DNA of 64,000 bases from an uncultured Saprospiraceae bacterium. GTDB taxonomy: Bacteria > Bacteroidota > Bacteroidia > Chitinophagales > Saprospiraceae. Shown here piece after piece: positions 54,836 through 63,427 of this stretch. The stretch is taken from positions 1 through 64,000 of the forward strand of contig CALJPQ010000002.1 in assembly GCA_937980645.1 (NCBI GenBank). The letters are read 5' to 3'. Below the pieces are notes generated by a model, which was not told the origin of the DNA, searched no databases, and worked only from the letters and a program-made list of their open reading frames with translations. A program made the position numbers and the translations under genes. The number at the start of each line of letters is the position of its first letter. Position 1 is the first letter of the stretch.

Positions 54836-56347
54836 CTACGGGCGCATACGTTTTAGCGGCAGCATCTCAAGCGCCATTTCCCACAAATCCTCATAGGGAA
54901 TGACCTCGATCTCGTGCGGCTGGTTGGCAATTTCAATCGGCATTTGCGCCAGCATATCACGATAGCGCTGGGCCTTGCGCGCGGCAGCTTCGCGATGGAA
55001 CGCCGCCTGCGGGATTTGCAGCAGCATTTTCAGGAAGCAATTGCTTCGGAAGAGCTCGTTCTTGCGCACGTAGCGGTCGGTGTACTTGCTCAAGGCCTCT
55101 ACGCGGTCTAAGGCGGCGTCGTAGCGCTTTTGCTGGATGTCGAACAGCAGCTGGGCGATAAGCACCGGAATGTTCATGCCGCGGCGGTCTTTGGAGAACG
55201 TCGGCACTTCGTTGAGGAACTTACCCGCGCGGAAGTTCGGGTCGGGCAGGCGGTCGGCGCGGCGCGTGCGGGCCAGCAGTTGGGCATAGGCCTCGTAGAT
55301 TTTCCACGTTTCCCGGATGTGCGGCGGCTGTTTGGCCAGCTCTGCTTCGCGCAGGACGGCTGTGCAGGTGTCGTAGGCGTCGTCGTAGTGTTGCGTGTGT
55401 GTAGCCAGCAGGAAGTACAGTTCCTGTACCTTGTACCAGTTGAAAGTGCCGGGTGGGTAGATGTGTCCGTGTTCTCGCAGGACAGCCTGCCCGCGTCCGA
55501 AGTCGCGCAGGTGGACGCAGCAGACGACGAGCTGGTAGTAAAAAATTTGCTGCGGCAGTTGGCTTTGGTAGGGTTTGCTCTGGAAGAAGGTCAGTGCCTG
55601 TTCGCACAGGTCGGCCACGGTGCGGTAGTCGTGTCGGCTGCTGTAGGCGAGCATTTGCAGCAAGCGCCCGTTGAGGTGTAGCCGGAATGAGGTGTGCGTC
55701 TGCAGGTGCGGCTCGATGCGCCGAAAGTAAGCCTCTGCAGTACGGGCCATATCCTGTTGGGGGGCGCGTGTGCTGGCCATGACGCTCACGACGTCGGCGT
55801 AGAGTTCTTCGGCTTCGTTTTCGAGCGACCACAGGGCCTGATACTTGCGGTACAGCTGGCGGTAGTGGCGGTATTTTTCTACGTCGCCCATGAGGATGCC
55901 GTAGTGGTGACGTAGATGGAAGGCTGCGCTCATGGCCAGTTCTGTAAACTCGAAGTGCTCGGCGTGCCGAAGCATGAGTTCGAGCTGCTCTACGGCAATA
56001 CTGGAGACCTTTTTGTGCGAAAGGGCCAGCGCTGTGGCCCAGCGGCGTTGGCACTCATAGTGTGCCTGTTGGCGGTCAGAGAAGCCTACTTCGTTGGGTT
56101 CGAGCAGGAAAATGGCGCCCAGCAGGCGCTCTTTGGTTTTGCTCTTCAGACTGCGCAGGCGACTGAGGGCATCGGCGCTGCCGTATAGTCGGGCAGCTGC
56201 TTCGGCCTCCGTCAGGTCTGCATTGGCCTGAACGAGCGAAAAAAGGCGGGCCATCTTGGTGTCGGGTGGCAGCAGGGTGCTCCAAACCGGGCTGGACTGC
56301 AGCCTGGCCCACGGAAGGCGGTGGATGAGTTCGACTAAATCGCGCAT
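54836..56347 (-). CDS. hypothetical helical-repeat protein, Bacteroidota type
   Basis: 503 residues, no signal peptide or membrane segment, so cytoplasmic. Mostly helical with TPR-like periodicity (AEAYFRRIEPHLQTHT, YRTVADLCEQALTFFQSKP, YDDAYDTCTAVLREAELA). The C-terminal third is the most distinctive part: KFLNEVPTFSKDRRGMNIPVLIAQLLF, KNELFRSNCFLKMLLQIP and PHEIEVIPYEDLWEMALEML. I believe this C-terminal pattern recurs in unnamed Bacteroidota proteins, but I cannot give a function. It is convergent with trxB copy 2 and followed upstream by a 554-base gap with no gene. Confidence 0.7.
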   Translation of the reverse strand: MRDLVELIHRLPWARLQSSPVWSTLLPPDTKMARLFSLVQANADLTEAEAAARLYGSADALSRLRSLKSKTKERLLGAIFLLEPNEVGFSDRQQAHYECQRRWATALALSHKKVSSIAVEQLELMLRHAEHFEFTELAMSAAFHLRHHYGILMGDVEKYRHYRQLYRKYQALWSLENEAEELYADVVSVMASTRAPQQDMARTAEAYFRRIEPHLQTHTSFRLHLNGRLLQMLAYSSRHDYRTVADLCEQALTFFQSKPYQSQLPQQIFYYQLVVCCVHLRDFGRGQAVLREHGHIYPPGTFNWYKVQELYFLLATHTQHYDDAYDTCTAVLREAELAKQPPHIRETWKIYEAYAQLLARTRRADRLPDPNFRAGKFLNEVPTFSKDRRGMNIPVLIAQLLFDIQQKRYDAALDRVEALSKYTDRYVRKNELFRSNCFLKMLLQIPQAAFHREAAARKAQRYRDMLAQMPIEIANQPHEIEVIPYEDLWEMALEMLPLKRMRP

Positions 56348-56859
56348 GACTGCTGTCTTTTAGCGGTGAGCGGCCAATCAAGAGATCGGGTCAGGACGTC
56401 TGAATGGGCGAATACTCACCGCAACAGCCACATGGCGCTGAAATAGCACAGCCGGGATATGTCTGAGAAGCAGAAACGAGGGCTACAATCTTCGAGGGTA
56501 AACGGACTTTTCATAAGCGACGACGGTAAACGATGAATTAAGAAAAGATCAAGATCAACTTTCCCTCTGGCGCGCAGGTCGTTTTTTACTAAAAAAAAAT
56601 AAAATAACGCCCGCTGGCCAATTACCAGAGTTAAACCGGATAGGGATAAAAAGGTAAAAAGATTGCTGTCTTCGAAGCTGCAAAGAGCCAGAAAAACGCC
56701 TTTGTTTGGACTTAGGAGTCCTGAAAATCAGAGGATTAAAGGCTTTTCTCCGTTAGTATGTTGCGTATTTTCGGTAGCTAATGTATGCTATCTTCAGAAT
56801 ATATAACCCTGAAATTTTTCTTCGGGTGATTTAATTGAATGCAGACAGCAGAGGCACCC

Positions 56860-56867
56860 TACATTTG
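56860..56867 (+). promoter_or_regulatory. -7 box of the DUF6029 barrel gene
   Basis: TACATTTG, 34 bases before ATG 56902; a TTG lies 22 bases upstream of it. The rest of the gap 56348-56859 is AT-rich with no gene or RNA that I can support. Confidence 0.45.
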
Positions 56868-56901
56868 CCGACGAGACAAATGCCCATGTAATAGCATTGT
56901 T

Positions 56902-58632
56902 ATGAGGCTCATTCTACTGATGCTGTATGCCTTTTGGGCAGCGGCGTACATTTCTGCACAGACCAATACTCCGCGCATCACCGGCAATGTGCAATCGAAT
57001 GCCAATTTTTTCATCGCCGACCCGAAAATTGGCGCTACAGGCACGCCGCAGTACGACAACCAGAAGTTCGGCGCTGAAAGCTGGCTGGCGCTCAACTACT
57101 CCAACTGGGGGTTCGATATGGGGTTGCGTTTCGACCTGTTCAACAATTCCAACCTGCTCAACCCTACCGGTTCCTTTACGGGCGAGGGCATCGGGCGCTG
57201 GTATGTGCACAAGGAGATTTACGGCTTTGATGTGTCGGCCGGTTACCTGTACGATCAGATAGGCTCAGGCATCCTCTTTCGCGCCTACGAGGAGCGGGCG
57301 CTCATGATTGACAACGCCCTCTACGGTGTGCAGGCGGGCTATCGGTTTGGCGAAAACTGGAAAATCAAAGCCTTTACTGGTCGGCAAAAACGCCAGTTCA
57401 ACACTTACGGCGCTGTCATTCGCGGCGGGGCTTTGGAGGGCTTTATTCGCCCCGACTCTACCAAAAACTTTTCTTTAGCACCGGGCTTCGGTGCGGTGGC
57501 GCGCACTGCCGACCGGGAGACCATCAACCGCGTCGTCAGTGAAATGCGCCGATATCAGCGACGCGACAGCATCAAGTACAACACCTACGCCTTTTCGCTC
57601 TACAACACCCTGACGGCCGGCAACTTCACCTGGTTTGTCGAGGGAGCTTACAAAACGCCCGATGTTATTTTCAATGAGTTCAGACAGCTGGTTGTTTACG
57701 ACACCGTTTACCTGCCTAATGGCTCTATTGCCAGCATTCGGGCCGACACCATCACGGGCATTCTGGTCAATACCGACGGCTACATGCTCTACACCAGTTT
57801 AGCCTATGCCACTGAAGGGCTGGGCATTACGCTGGAAGCCAAGTACACCAAAGACTTCCGCTTCCGCACCGATCCGTTCCAAATCGGCGTACAGGGCCAG
57901 ATCAATTACCTGCCTCCGTTGGCCCGCCAGAATACGTTCCGCCTGCCGGCCCGCTTTGCCCCCAACACGCAGGAACTGGGCGAAACGGGCTACCAATTCG
58001 ATATCCGATATAGCTTAAATAAAAATGCCACCATTGGTCTCAATATCTCGGATATTTACTTGCTCGATGGGCGTAGCATATACCGCGAAATCGCGCCCGA
58101 ATTCGCGTACAAAAAAGGCCGCCAATGGCAGTTGCTGCTTGGCCTGCAGTTCCTTAAATACGACATCAGCACCTATCAGTTCAAAGACGACCCGGAAGAC
58201 CCTAATGACATCGTGCCCTGGGTCAGAAATGGATGGCAGGGCTATGTGGACGCTTTTACGCCCTACGCCGAATGGCTTTATCGCTTTACGCCGCGCCGCT
58301 CGCTGCGCATAGAAGCTCAATACCTGCTAACCGACGACGAATTTGGTTCCTGGGCTTTTGTGCTGGCTGAGGTAGGGCTGGCACCGCATTGGCTTATCTT
58401 TGTGTCCGACATGTACAAGGTGCCGCACGCGAATGCCGAGCAGTACGACGTCGAAAAGACGAAGTACGACGGCCTGCACTATCCGAGCATTGGTGTGGTG
58501 TACACGCATCGGGCCAACCGTTTTTCGCTGGCGTATGTCAAGCAAGTGGAAGGCATCAACTGTGCTGGTGGTATTTGCCGCTACGAGCCGACCTTCCACG
58601 GCGTACGCCTGCAGTTTAGCTCAACCTTTTAA
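56902..58632 (+). CDS. DUF6029-type outer-membrane barrel protein
   Basis: 576 residues from ATG 56902 (an in-frame ATG at 56839 would add 21 residues before the signal peptide and overlaps the promoter box). Signal peptide MRLILLMLYAFWAAAYISAQ, then ITGNVQSNANFF, GFDMGLRFDLFNNSNLL, GEGIGRWYVHKE and LYDQIGSGILFRAYEERAL, the pattern of DUF6029 proteins. Strands continue to the end, which is RLQFSSTF with a terminal Phe as required for barrel insertion. Function unknown. The Omp28-like gene follows 13 bases later, so the two are co-transcribed. Confidence 0.85.
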   Translation: MRLILLMLYAFWAAAYISAQTNTPRITGNVQSNANFFIADPKIGATGTPQYDNQKFGAESWLALNYSNWGFDMGLRFDLFNNSNLLNPTGSFTGEGIGRWYVHKEIYGFDVSAGYLYDQIGSGILFRAYEERALMIDNALYGVQAGYRFGENWKIKAFTGRQKRQFNTYGAVIRGGALEGFIRPDSTKNFSLAPGFGAVARTADRETINRVVSEMRRYQRRDSIKYNTYAFSLYNTLTAGNFTWFVEGAYKTPDVIFNEFRQLVVYDTVYLPNGSIASIRADTITGILVNTDGYMLYTSLAYATEGLGITLEAKYTKDFRFRTDPFQIGVQGQINYLPPLARQNTFRLPARFAPNTQELGETGYQFDIRYSLNKNATIGLNISDIYLLDGRSIYREIAPEFAYKKGRQWQLLLGLQFLKYDISTYQFKDDPEDPNDIVPWVRNGWQGYVDAFTPYAEWLYRFTPRRSLRIEAQYLLTDDEFGSWAFVLAEVGLAPHWLIFVSDMYKVPHANAEQYDVEKTKYDGLHYPSIGVVYTHRANRFSLAYVKQVEGINCAGGICRYEPTFHGVRLQFSSTF

Positions 58633-58645
58633 AAAACAGTCGTTT

Positions 58646-59485
58646 ATGAGCAAAAAGACACTCCTCGCCTGGATGTTTGCCGCTAGTGCCTTTTGGCTGG
58701 CCAATTGCGATGAAAATTGGGTCATCATCGAGCCGGATGGTTCGGGTGGTGGAGGTGGCGGCAGCGAAAAGCGTGTCGTGCTGGCCGAAGAGCTCACTGG
58801 AGTTCGCTGTCCCAACTGCCCCGAAGGCACAGCAGCCCTGGCGGCCTTGCAGCAGCAGTACAAAGGCCAATTAGTCGTTGTGGCTATCCATGCCGCATTG
58901 GGCTACGACCAGCCGTATCCGCAAAGCCGCTACGATTTTCGCACGCCCAAGGGCACCGAAATGGCCAACTACATCGGTGCGGCGTTTTTCTTCCCAACGG
59001 CAGCCATCAACCGCCGCGTAGTGCCCCCTGATACGGAACCTTACCTGCCACGCCAAATCTGGGCAGGCATTATTGCTGAAGAGTTGGAAAAGCCATTGCT
59101 CGTCGGCGTGGATCTTAAGCAAACCTATGACCCTGCCACTCGCCGCCTGGAGGCGCAGGTCGTCATCACGCCCAAACAAGACTTAGACGGCGATCATCGC
59201 CTGACCGTGCTCATCACGCAGGACAGCATCGTGGACTACCAGAAGGTCAACTTAGTTACAGAACCGAATTACCTGCACCGCCACGTGTTGCGCAGCGTGC
59301 TCACCTCAGCCACTGGCGACGCCCTGCCTGCCCTTCAGGCCAACAAAACCGTCGAGCGCTCGTTCGCCCTCACCCTGCCTGCCGACTGGGTGGACCGCCA
59401 CTGCAGCGTGGTAGCCTTCGTTCACCGTGGAGGCGTTCCAAATAAAGAGGTCTTGCAGGCCGCCGAAAAGCACATTCAGCTGTAA
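58646..59485 (+). CDS. Omp28-family lipoprotein with CxxC
   Basis: 279 residues from ATG 58646. The signal peptide ends in the lipobox LANC, followed by a Gly-rich spacer (GSGGGGGGSEK). The mature domain is thioredoxin-like: VLAEELTGVRCPNCPEGTAAL carries a CxxC pair, and FFFPTAAINRR is the cis-Pro region. The second half (LEAQVVITPKQDLDGDHRL) is a beta domain typical of Omp28-related proteins. It is expected at the outer membrane, where it may act in thiol chemistry or simply be a surface antigen. It is cotranscribed with the DUF6029 gene (13-base gap). Confidence 0.85.
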   Translation: MSKKTLLAWMFAASAFWLANCDENWVIIEPDGSGGGGGGSEKRVVLAEELTGVRCPNCPEGTAALAALQQQYKGQLVVVAIHAALGYDQPYPQSRYDFRTPKGTEMANYIGAAFFFPTAAINRRVVPPDTEPYLPRQIWAGIIAEELEKPLLVGVDLKQTYDPATRRLEAQVVITPKQDLDGDHRLTVLITQDSIVDYQKVNLVTEPNYLHRHVLRSVLTSATGDALPALQANKTVERSFALTLPADWVDRHCSVVAFVHRGGVPNKEVLQAAEKHIQL

Positions 59486-59537
59486 AGTCGCACCTTTGCG
59501 CCGGCTCTTTACCTGATAAAATTTTCGAGATCAACTT

Positions 59538-60695
59538 ATGTTTCGTCTGACTGAAGAACACGAAGCGGTGCGCGAAGCCGCGCGCCAGTTTGCCCAAAAC
59601 GAACTCAAACCCGGCGTCATCGAACGCGACAGCAAAATGCTCTACCCGCGCGAGCAGGTGCGCAAAATGGCCGAACTAGGCTTCTTAGGCATGATGACCT
59701 CGCCCGAATACGGCGGCGGTGGCATGGACACGCTCTCCTACGTCATTGCTATGGAAGAAATCAGCAAGGTGGACAGCTCTTGCTCCGTCATCATGTCGGT
59801 CAATAACTCCTTGGTTTGTTGGGGCTTGGAGAAATACGGCACGGAAGAGCAAAAGCGCCGCTACCTGACCAAATTAGCTACCGGCGAATGGATTGGCTCC
59901 TTCTGCCTCTCCGAACCGGAAGCCGGCTCCGACGCCACCAGCCAGCGCACCACAGCGGTGGACATGGGCGACTACTACCTGCTCAACGGCACCAAAAACT
60001 GGATTACCAATGGCGGTACATCGCAGGTGCACTTAGTGATGGCCCAAACCAACGCGGAAAAGAAACACCGCGGCATCAACGCCCTCATCGTCGAGACCTC
60101 ATGGCCTGGTGTTGTCGTGGGTGCCAAAGAAGATAAATTGGGCATTCGGGCCTCCGATACCCACACCATCATGTACAACGATGTGAAAGTACCTAAAGAA
60201 AATCGCATCGGCGAAGACGGCTTTGGCTTCAAATTCGCCATGAATACGCTCAATGGCGGTCGCATTGGCATTGCTGCACAGGCCCTGGGCATTGCTGCCG
60301 GCGCCTACGAGTTGGCCGTTGAATACGCCAAGCAGCGCCAGGCTTTCGGCAAACCTATCGCCCAACACCAAGCCATTGCCTTCAAACTGGCCGATATGGC
60401 TACCGAGATTGAGGCTGCTCGCCTGATGGTCTATCGCGCTGCATATCTGAAAGACCAGGACTTTGACTATGCCCAGGCTGCGGCCATGGCCAAACTGTTT
60501 GCCTCCGAAGTAGCTATGCGGCACACCGTAGAGGCCGTGCAAATTCACGGTGGCTACGGCTACGTGAAGGAATACCACGTCGAGCGCCTGATGCGCGACG
60601 CCAAAATCACGCAGATTTATGAAGGCACCTCAGAGGTACAGCGCATCGTCATTTCGCGCAACGTACTCGATGGCGAGTTATATCTGCCCTTCTAA
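59538..60695 (+). CDS. acyl-CoA dehydrogenase (short-chain type)
   Basis: 385 residues. FRLTEEHEAVREAARQFA start, FAD-contact segments SFCLSEPEAGSDATSQRT and NWITNGGT, QRQAFGKPIAQHQAI, AVQIHGGYGYVKEY, and the catalytic base Glu in QIYEGTSEVQR. This is the butyryl/short-chain acyl-CoA dehydrogenase branch: alpha-beta oxidation of an acyl-CoA with electrons passed to ETF. ETF genes are not in the window. Its stop overlaps the convergent YigZ gene by 18 bases. Confidence 0.95.
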   Translation: MFRLTEEHEAVREAARQFAQNELKPGVIERDSKMLYPREQVRKMAELGFLGMMTSPEYGGGGMDTLSYVIAMEEISKVDSSCSVIMSVNNSLVCWGLEKYGTEEQKRRYLTKLATGEWIGSFCLSEPEAGSDATSQRTTAVDMGDYYLLNGTKNWITNGGTSQVHLVMAQTNAEKKHRGINALIVETSWPGVVVGAKEDKLGIRASDTHTIMYNDVKVPKENRIGEDGFGFKFAMNTLNGGRIGIAAQALGIAAGAYELAVEYAKQRQAFGKPIAQHQAIAFKLADMATEIEAARLMVYRAAYLKDQDFDYAQAAAMAKLFASEVAMRHTVEAVQIHGGYGYVKEYHVERLMRDAKITQIYEGTSEVQRIVISRNVLDGELYLPF

Positions 60696-61328
60696 GGCCA
60701 CACCATTAGGCCATGGAAGGGTGCGTGCATCTTCCGGTGTCGTTTTCCACAGATATGATTTTAGCCGGAGCAAGGCCTCCTCGACCCGGCTGCGCGGAAT
60801 GCCTAGCGTGAGGGTAGCCTTCATTTCGCCGTAGTCTTCGCGAAGGATTTCGAGGCCAAGGCGCTTGCATGCACCTGTCCATTCGGGCAGTGCGGCGTAG
60901 GCTACTTCGGCATGTACTTCTGCCAGAATGGTGCGTTCCACTACAGGCGCATTTCGCAGGGCTTCGGCTGCGCTTTCGCGATAGGCCTGTATAAGGCCCG
61001 AAGTACCCAAAAGAGTGCCGCCAAAGTAGCGCACTACCACAACGACGACGTTCGTCAGCCCGGCTGCATCTATCTGGCCCAGGATAGGCCTTCCGGCCGT
61101 GCCTGAGGGTTCGCCATCGTCGTTGGCGCGAAAGTGCTGGCCATCCGATCCCAGGCGCCAGGCAAAGCAGTGGTGGCGTGCCTTTGGATGCTCCCTACGC
61201 AAGGTGGCGAGGTGTGCCAGTGCTTCTTCCTCCGTCTGCACAGGGAAGGCGTAGGCTATAAATTTGCTGCCGCGGTCTTTGAACTCACCTGTTGCCGGTG
61301 CAGCTAGTGTGCGGTAAGTGTCAGCCAT
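60678..61328 (-). CDS. yigZ: YigZ/IMPACT-family protein
   Basis: 216 residues from ATG 61328, chosen because MADTYRTLAAPATGEFKDRGSKFIAY is the usual start and a promoter box lies 8 bases upstream; the frame is open back to 61469. GSKFIAYAFPVQTEEEA, RANDDGEPSGTAGRPIL and VVVRYFGGTLLGTSGLI are the UPF0029/IMPACT N-terminal signatures; a short DUF1949-like ferredoxin-fold domain follows. The biochemical role is uncertain; links with translation regulation are known for eukaryotic IMPACT. It is the last gene of a minus-strand series and overlaps the acyl-CoA dehydrogenase tail by 18 bases. Confidence 0.9.
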   Translation of the reverse strand: MADTYRTLAAPATGEFKDRGSKFIAYAFPVQTEEEALAHLATLRREHPKARHHCFAWRLGSDGQHFRANDDGEPSGTAGRPILGQIDAAGLTNVVVVVVRYFGGTLLGTSGLIQAYRESAAEALRNAPVVERTILAEVHAEVAYAALPEWTGACKRLGLEILREDYGEMKATLTLGIPRSRVEEALLRLKSYLWKTTPEDARTLPWPNGVALEGQI

Positions 61329-61336
61329 AGTGTCGG

Positions 61337-61369
61337 CAAAGGTATTGGCGCTTGCCAGGTCTTGAACAA
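61337..61369 (-). promoter_or_regulatory. promoter of yigZ, near-leaderless
   Basis: Minus strand: TTG (61367-61369), 22-base spacer, TACCTTTG (61337-61344), 8 bases to the ATG. The spacer is longer than the usual 19, and the -33 element overlaps the upstream methyltransferase gene end region. Confidence 0.5.
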
Positions 61370-61378
61370 AGGACGGCT

Positions 61379-62131
61379 TTACCGACAATATCCCACGCGC
61401 CCAAACACCGGAAACTGCACCGTGCATGACTCTTCGCCAGGCCAGGCGGCGGTCAGCTGCTCCAGCCATTCGGCCGAAAAAGGCGACTGGCCCGTTTGCT
61501 GCGCATAGCGCTGTACGGCTGACCAGCTACTCAGGTAGCCCAACAGCTGGGCGCGCGCCCAGGCGTACTCGATGTGCAGGGGTGGTAAGGATATTTCTTC
61601 GAAGGGAAAGGGCAGCGTCTGGTACGCCGTTTCCACCAAGTGCCTTTCTGGATCCCAGTACGGCCCCAGAATGTCTGAATAAAGCATCTTAATCAGTGGT
61701 GCCACAGCAGGTGTGGTGTGCAGCTGTGCGTATCCGACTAATGCCAGCAGGCCGCGGGGTCTCAGCAGCCGTTTCACCTGGGCGTAGAAGCGCTCCAGAT
61801 TGAACCAATGCGCCGCCTGGCCTACGGTGATGAGGTCAAAAACGGCATCCGGAAAGTCAGGCGTTTCCGCCTGCCCCAGGGTGTAATGGATGCGGGGGTG
61901 CCGCTGGGCATGCTGCAGCTGGCGGGCGCTGATGTCGGTAGCATCCACATGCGCGAAGCGCTTCGCCAGCTGCAGTGCGATTTGTCCATTACCGGTGGCG
62001 CAGTCCCACGCCCGCTCGAAGGCTGGGCAGTGATCGAACAAAAAACGGAAAAGCGCTTCCGGATAGGCTGGCCGAAACCGGGCATACTCGGAAGCCTGCG
62101 CGGAAAACAGGTCTTTTGGCCCGGTATCCAT
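61379..62131 (-). CDS. class I SAM-dependent methyltransferase
   Basis: 250 residues. DLFSAQASEYARFRPAYPEAL at the N-terminus, motif I AWDCATGNGQIALQLAKRF, VDATDISARQLQHA, and FDLITVGQAAHWFNLERF are typical of the UbiE/trans-aconitate methyltransferase-like group (Methyltransf_11). The motif-I Gly pattern is CATGNG rather than the common GCGTG but is normal for this subgroup. Substrate unknown. It starts 8 bases after the stop of the oxoamine synthase gene, so it is probably translated from the same mRNA. Confidence 0.87.
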   Translation of the reverse strand: MDTGPKDLFSAQASEYARFRPAYPEALFRFLFDHCPAFERAWDCATGNGQIALQLAKRFAHVDATDISARQLQHAQRHPRIHYTLGQAETPDFPDAVFDLITVGQAAHWFNLERFYAQVKRLLRPRGLLALVGYAQLHTTPAVAPLIKMLYSDILGPYWDPERHLVETAYQTLPFPFEEISLPPLHIEYAWARAQLLGYLSSWSAVQRYAQQTGQSPFSAEWLEQLTAAWPGEESCTVQFPVFGRVGYCR

Positions 62132-62139
62132 GCCTGGCC

Positions 62140-63381
62140 TCAGGCAGGTTGTTGCAGCATTTGCCGATAAATGCCCTTCTCCAACTTCTCCCGCACAGCG
62201 GAGAAGGCGTCCAGCGTCAGGCGGATGTCTTCGTCCGTGTGCACGGCAGTGGGTATGAGGCGCAGGATGACCATGTCTTTAGGCACGACCGGATAGACCA
62301 CCACGGAGCAGAACACGCCATAGTTTTCGCGCATGTCGCGCACTAAGGCGGTGGTTTCTTCAATGGCGCCGTGCATGTACACTGGTGTAACGCAGGTATT
62401 GGTGTCGCCCAGGTCGAAGCCGCGTTCGCGCAGGCCGTTTTGCAAAGCGTGCACGTTTTTCCACAGGCGCTCGCGCAGTTCGGGCCGTGTTTTGAGCAGT
62501 TCGAAGCGCTTGATGGCGCCCTCTACGATGGGCATGGGCAGCGACTTGGCGAAGATCTGCGAGCGCATGTTGTAGCGCAAGTAGCGGATGATGTCTTTTG
62601 GCCCCGCTACAAAGGCGCCAATCAGAGCCATGCTTTTGGCAAAGGTGCTGAAGTAGAGGTCCACTTCGTCGGTTACGCCCTGTTCTTCGGCGGCGCCGGC
62701 GCCTGTTTTGCCCAGCATGCCGAAGCCGTGAGCGTCGTCAATGAGCAGGCGGAAGTTGTATTGCTCTTTGAGGGCGACGATTTCGCGCAGTTTGCCCTGG
62801 TCGCCGCGCATGCCAAAGACGCCCTCCGTGATGACTAAGATACCCCCGCCGGTCTCTTGGGTAATCTTTTGGGCGCGTTCTAAGTTCTTGTGCAGGCTGG
62901 CGATGTCGTTGTGCGCGAAAGCGAAGCGTTTGCCCAGGTGCATGCGCACGGCGTCCACGATGCAGGCGTGGCTTTCGGCATCATACACGACGACGTCGCG
63001 GCGCGTCAGCAGGGCATCAATGACCGACATGATGCCCTGATAGCCGTAGTTGAGCAGGTAGCCGGCCTCCTTGCCTACAAAATGTGCTAGAGCGGTCTCC
63101 AGCTCCTGGTGGCGTTTCGTCTCGCCGCTCATCATGCGGGCGCCCATAGGGTAGGCTAAGCCCCAGCGCGCGGCGCTTTCGGCGTCGGCCTTGCGTACTT
63201 CGGGGTGGTTGGCTAAGCCCAAGTAGTTGTTGATGCTCCAGCAAATGACTTCCTTACCCCGGAAATACATGCGGTTGCCCAGTTCTCCCTCCAATTGCGG
63301 GAACATGTAGTAGCCCTCGGCCATGTCAGCGTATTTGCCCAACGGGCCGGCTTGCTCTAAAATGCGTGCGAATAAGTCCAT
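62140..63381 (-). CDS. alpha-oxoamine synthase (serine palmitoyltransferase/KBL-like)
   Basis: 413 residues from ATG 63381; the frame is open to 63456 but homology-like text starts at MDLFARILEQAG. PLP enzyme of the oxoamine-synthase family: WSINNYLGLANHPEVR, GARMMSGETKRHQELE, DAESHACIVDAVR, the DDAHGFGMLG cofactor segment, and the PLP lysine in TFAKSMALIGAF. Such enzymes condense an amino acid with an acyl-CoA or acyl-ACP with loss of CO2 (serine, glycine or cysteate as donors). Next to a cysteine-synthase-like gene, a cysteate-using enzyme for capnine-type sulfonolipids is a possible reading. A TACCTTTG box at 63402-63409 lies 20 bases upstream. Confidence 0.87.
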   Translation of the reverse strand: MDLFARILEQAGPLGKYADMAEGYYMFPQLEGELGNRMYFRGKEVICWSINNYLGLANHPEVRKADAESAARWGLAYPMGARMMSGETKRHQELETALAHFVGKEAGYLLNYGYQGIMSVIDALLTRRDVVVYDAESHACIVDAVRMHLGKRFAFAHNDIASLHKNLERAQKITQETGGGILVITEGVFGMRGDQGKLREIVALKEQYNFRLLIDDAHGFGMLGKTGAGAAEEQGVTDEVDLYFSTFAKSMALIGAFVAGPKDIIRYLRYNMRSQIFAKSLPMPIVEGAIKRFELLKTRPELRERLWKNVHALQNGLRERGFDLGDTNTCVTPVYMHGAIEETTALVRDMRENYGVFCSVVVYPVVPKDMVILRLIPTAVHTDEDIRLTLDAFSAVREKLEKGIYRQMLQQPA

Positions 63382-63401
63382 AGTGTGTGAAAATGAGTGC
63401 G

Positions 63402-63409
63402 CAAAGGTA
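63402..63409 (-). promoter_or_regulatory. candidate -7 box of the oxoamine synthase gene
   Basis: Minus strand TACCTTTG, 20 bases before ATG 63381, inside the 46-base gap behind the cysteine-synthase-like gene. No -33 TTG at the expected distance. Confidence 0.4.
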
Positions 63410-63427
63410 CGGTGGTCGTGGATTGCT

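Noticed and set aside
56348..56859. Small RNA or gene in the 0.5-kb AT-rich gap
   Set aside because: No tRNA fold, no coding frame with a plausible start, and no full promoter-terminator pair could be supported.
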